From NCBI GenBank assembly GCA_964460345.1, contig CAYWRO010000014.1, forward strand, positions 1 through 62,711: a stretch of 62,711 nucleotides of DNA, given 5' to 3'. This DNA comes from CAYWRO01 sp964460345 (lineage in GTDB: Bacteria > Planctomycetota > Phycisphaerae > Phycisphaerales > UBA1924). Below are positions 60,811 through 62,711 of the stretch, piece after piece; position 1 is the first letter of the stretch, and every line of letters starts with the position of its first letter. The notes beneath the pieces are model-generated. The model had not been told where the DNA came from and ran no database searches. It saw nothing but the letters and a program-made list of their open reading frames with translations. Position numbers and translations under genes: made by a program.

Positions 60811-60825
60811 TATCATCGGGGCATG
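60811..60825 (+). promoter_or_regulatory. -10 box 6 nt before a zinc-ribbon gene start
   Basis: TATCAT (60811-60816) is followed by 6 nt and the ATG at 60823, without a Shine-Dalgarno site. Fits the leaderless pattern. Confidence 0.4.
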
Positions 60826-61320
60826 TCTTCGGCCGCTTCGCGCTTGCCGTCCCCACTTGCGGTCACATCGGGCGTGATCTGGACCGTGCTGCTCCTCACG
60901 ATGGCGGTCTGGACGTATCAGGCGGTTGACGGCGCTGCGTGGTTCCTGTGGATCATGGCGCCGCCGTGCGCCGTCTTTGTCCCGCTTGCGGTGTATGGCT
61001 GGTCGCGTGCCGCGGTCTTCGCCCTGATGCTGCCGCAGACGGCGTGCGTGGCCGGTTCCTGGATGATCGCCCGCGCCCTGTCAGGAGTGCCGGCGGACGC
61101 CAACGATGCGGCGGTTCTGCTCATCGTGCGAGTTATGGTGACCGCTGCCGAGTGGATCGTGCTTCTCGTCACGACGGTGGTCATCGCGACTCTCGTGAGG
61201 GTACCACCTGGCCGCGGCGGACCGCCCAGCGCGTGCAGCCGATGCGGCTACGACCTGACCGGCCTGACGCGCGGCGTCTGCCCGGAGTGTGGGATGTGGG
61301 TGAGAATGATGAAGTCGTGA
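60823..61320 (+). CDS. Zinc-ribbon membrane protein, function unknown
   Basis: 165 residues: four helices (GVIWTVLLLTMAVWTYQA; AAWFLWIMAPPCAVFVPLAV; AAVFALMLPQTACVAGSWMI; AAEWIVLLVTTVVIATLVRV) and a C-terminal ribbon CSRCGYDLTGLTRGVCPECG. This is the third protein in the window with that ribbon. Function unknown. Confidence 0.75.
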   Translation: MSSAASRLPSPLAVTSGVIWTVLLLTMAVWTYQAVDGAAWFLWIMAPPCAVFVPLAVYGWSRAAVFALMLPQTACVAGSWMIARALSGVPADANDAAVLLIVRVMVTAAEWIVLLVTTVVIATLVRVPPGRGGPPSACSRCGYDLTGLTRGVCPECGMWVRMMKS

Positions 61321-61480
61321 ACCGCTGGGCTCGCGTCTCGGCGCCCTGATTGGGGTGGCATGCTCAAACTCGTTTGAACATGTCGAGCGCTCACTTGACG
61401 CTCTCGTCATTCAACCTTGGCGCCGGTGACCGGCTCCGTCCTGTTTTCTCTGCGTTCCCTGCGCCTCTGCGTGAGACTCC

Positions 61481-62127
61481 TCACGCCGCCTGCGCCGTGG
61501 CCGCGGGGGCCGGCACGGTCCCGAACTGCACGAACGCCTGGGCCGGCAGGCTGAAACGCTCGCCGCGGCGTCCGTAGATGCGGTACTGGACGAACGCGCT
61601 GCCGAGCGGGATCTTCGCATCGCGCCACGTCTTGCGCCGGATGCTCGCCGCGTGCACGAAGGGGCCGTTGTCGATCGAGCGCATGATCGTGAAGAACTGG
61701 CCGCCGCGCACCGTGCCCTCCCAGGTGAGCGTGACCGCGCCGTCGCTGGCGGGCTGGGCGCGGACGGCGGTGGGCGTCGTCGGCGCGCCGATCGGTGTGC
61801 GCGGCGATGGGGCGGGAATCTCCGCCTCGGCGTACGTGTGGATGTCGCCGGTGATCTGCGCGTGCCCGCGGATCGTGGCCATGACCCCTGCGCCGAACCG
61901 CTTGAGCTTGTCCGTCGCGCTGTTGCGCGCCAGCGTCGCCGACATGGCGCGCTGCCGCAGCGCATTCATCTCCGCCGTCCGCTCGTCCGCTTCCTGAACG
62001 AGCTCGGCAAGCTGGTCGAGCTGCCAGCGCTCAGGCCGATGCGCGAAGGGTCCTGCTGCCAGACCGGCAGGTGCGTGCGGTAAAACTCGATCAGTTCATC
62101 ACGGCCGCGGGGGACGACGAGCGACAT
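61481..62127 (-). pseudogene. Frameshifted fibronectin-III-like protein gene
   Basis: The gene starts at the ATG at 62127 (AAGGGA upstream): SLVVPRGRDELIEFYRTHLP, VWQQDPSRIGLSA. At about 62024-62026 one base appears to be missing (expected GAG, seen GG), after which homologous sequence continues in another frame: QLDQLAELVQEADERTAEMN, then ALRQRAMSATLARNSATDKL and a beta-rich C-terminal half (AVTLTWEGTVRGGQFFTIMR) like a fibronectin type III domain. Restoring the base gives about 215 residues. Either a recent pseudogene or a sequencing error. Similar proteins occur in planctomycetes, to my knowledge; function unknown. Confidence 0.7.
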
Positions 62128-62711
62128 GGGAGTCCCTTCTTCAAGGCATGGAGCCATGGAGACACGCAGGTGCGAACATTCGTGCGTGCCGAGTGACTTC
62201 ATCGAACGGCTGAGCGGCGGACTTGAGCAGCGCTGCAATGAAAGTGTGCTCCACTGCGCGGCCGCCGCGCACCCCCGCACACCGGTCGTGCACCGCCGCA
62301 CCGCGCACAAGTTGCGCTGCGCACCCGCCGCGCACCGCTGCACAACGACTGCGCAGCAGCGCACAACCACTGCGCAGCGCTGCGCAACGACCGCGCACCC
62401 CTGCAAAACGGCTGCGCAGCGCAACAATTGCGGGATGCGGGGGCCGATAACACCGCGGGCATGTCGGCGGGGCCCAAGCGCTGCAATGGCAGGGGGAGTA
62501 CCCCCTGCCCGACCCCGGGGAGTCCGTGCCGCCTGCGGCGGCGGACTCAGAGCCGCGTGCGGGAGCACGCGGGACCGGCGCGCACGCGCCACGGTCTCAT
62601 TCGCAACGGGTCGCCGGCTCGAACGGGTGGCAGGCTCGATGGTCAGCGAGCAACAGAATCGCTCGCCTGCTCCGGGTGCTCAGGCACGGCTTGCCCTTCG
62701 GGACAAGCCGT
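62128..62711. other. Non-coding end of the window
   Basis: No credible gene in 584 nt. It holds the 21-bp tandem repeat (62217-62426), a small hairpin (AGGGGG-AGTA-CCCCCT near 62490-62505) and a long hairpin reaching the last base (ACGGCTTG 62686-62693 with CAAGCCGT 62704-62711), probably continuing beyond the edge. Confidence 0.6.
62217..62426. repeat. Degenerate 21-bp tandem repeat, about ten units
   Basis: Ten successive 21-bp units with a consensus near CAACGACTGCGCACCGCTGCA; the units at 62343, 62364, 62385 and 62406 are the best conserved. Read in any frame it gives heptads (for example RSAAQWL, CAAAQSL, CSGARRV on the minus strand), but no start or ribosome site supports translation. 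Confidence 0.75.

Overview
The window is about 62.7 kb of GC-rich bacterial DNA, densely packed with genes, and reads like a Planctomycetota chromosome, most likely class Phycisphaerae. That placement is inference from several signs: two secreted proteins ending in a hydrophobic stretch plus an AMRRRR tail (PEP-CTERM-like sorting signal), three membrane proteins carrying a C-x-x-C-x-YD-x-x-G / CPECG zinc ribbon, a planctomycete-style ECF sigma factor, a futalosine-pathway menaquinone gene, and a BtpA homologue. No rRNA, tRNA, CRISPR array, insertion sequence or prophage was found, so this is mostly ordinary chromosome with a few accessory islets.

Layout. 1-2.2 kb: a PilZ protein cut by the window edge, a lipoprotein and an orphan helical protein. 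2.5-8.4 kb: a complete tripartite RND efflux operon (adaptor, pump, lipid-anchored TolC) joined by ATGA overlaps. 8.4-15.4 kb: DedA, a zinc-ribbon membrane protein, an AtoE-like transporter, glycerate kinase, a membrane protein and a secreted Tyr/Asp-rich protein. 15.6-24.6 kb: a minus-strand run of two alpha/beta hydrolases, a membrane zinc peptidase, a DnaJ/CbpA-like co-chaperone, nadK, a GIY-YIG nuclease, dxs and an ispA-type prenyl synthase. 24.6-32.4 kb: a Tat-exported GH1 glycosidase, an ECF sigma factor, btpA, two cell-surface proteins, mqnC and a membrane protein. 32.4-41.3 kb: hpt, a membrane PH-domain/CoaE fusion, rho with a long structured leader, a large exported helical protein, a flippase-like protein and a DUF444/YeaH protein. 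41.4-48.7 kb: a zinc-ribbon protein, a Gld-type ABC operon, a GAF/receiver protein and an acetyltransferase. 48.7-57.0 kb: prmC, dxr, an RNase E/G and ptsI on the minus strand, then a second, shortened rho on the plus strand. 57.0-57.8 kb: a HigB/HigA-type toxin-antitoxin pair behind a clear promoter-operator. 57.8-61.3 kb: a membrane protein, feoAB behind a Fur-like operator, and a zinc-ribbon protein. 61.5-62.7 kb: a frameshifted gene and a 21-bp tandem repeat.

How the genes fit together. dxs, dxr and the prenyl synthase supply isoprenoid units that also feed menaquinone made through mqnC. Two Rho proteins and a long RNase E/G all carry Arg/Lys-rich patches and could form a termination/decay axis. 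ptsI is present without any visible sugar-specific EII, which points to a regulatory PTS.

The most interesting signals are: (1) about seven genes without a Shine-Dalgarno site whose start codon lies 6-8 nt after a TAnnnT -10 box, suggesting leaderless transcripts; (2) a divergent Rho paralogue that keeps the ATPase residues but has lost the R-loop lysine; (3) a ~270-nt multi-hairpin leader before the main rho; (4) an in-frame palindromic 93-bp insertion in dxs flanked by a 7-bp direct repeat, with similar palindromes inside mqnC; (5) a membrane-PH/CoaE fusion; (6) a toxin whose conserved N-terminus lacks a normal start codon.
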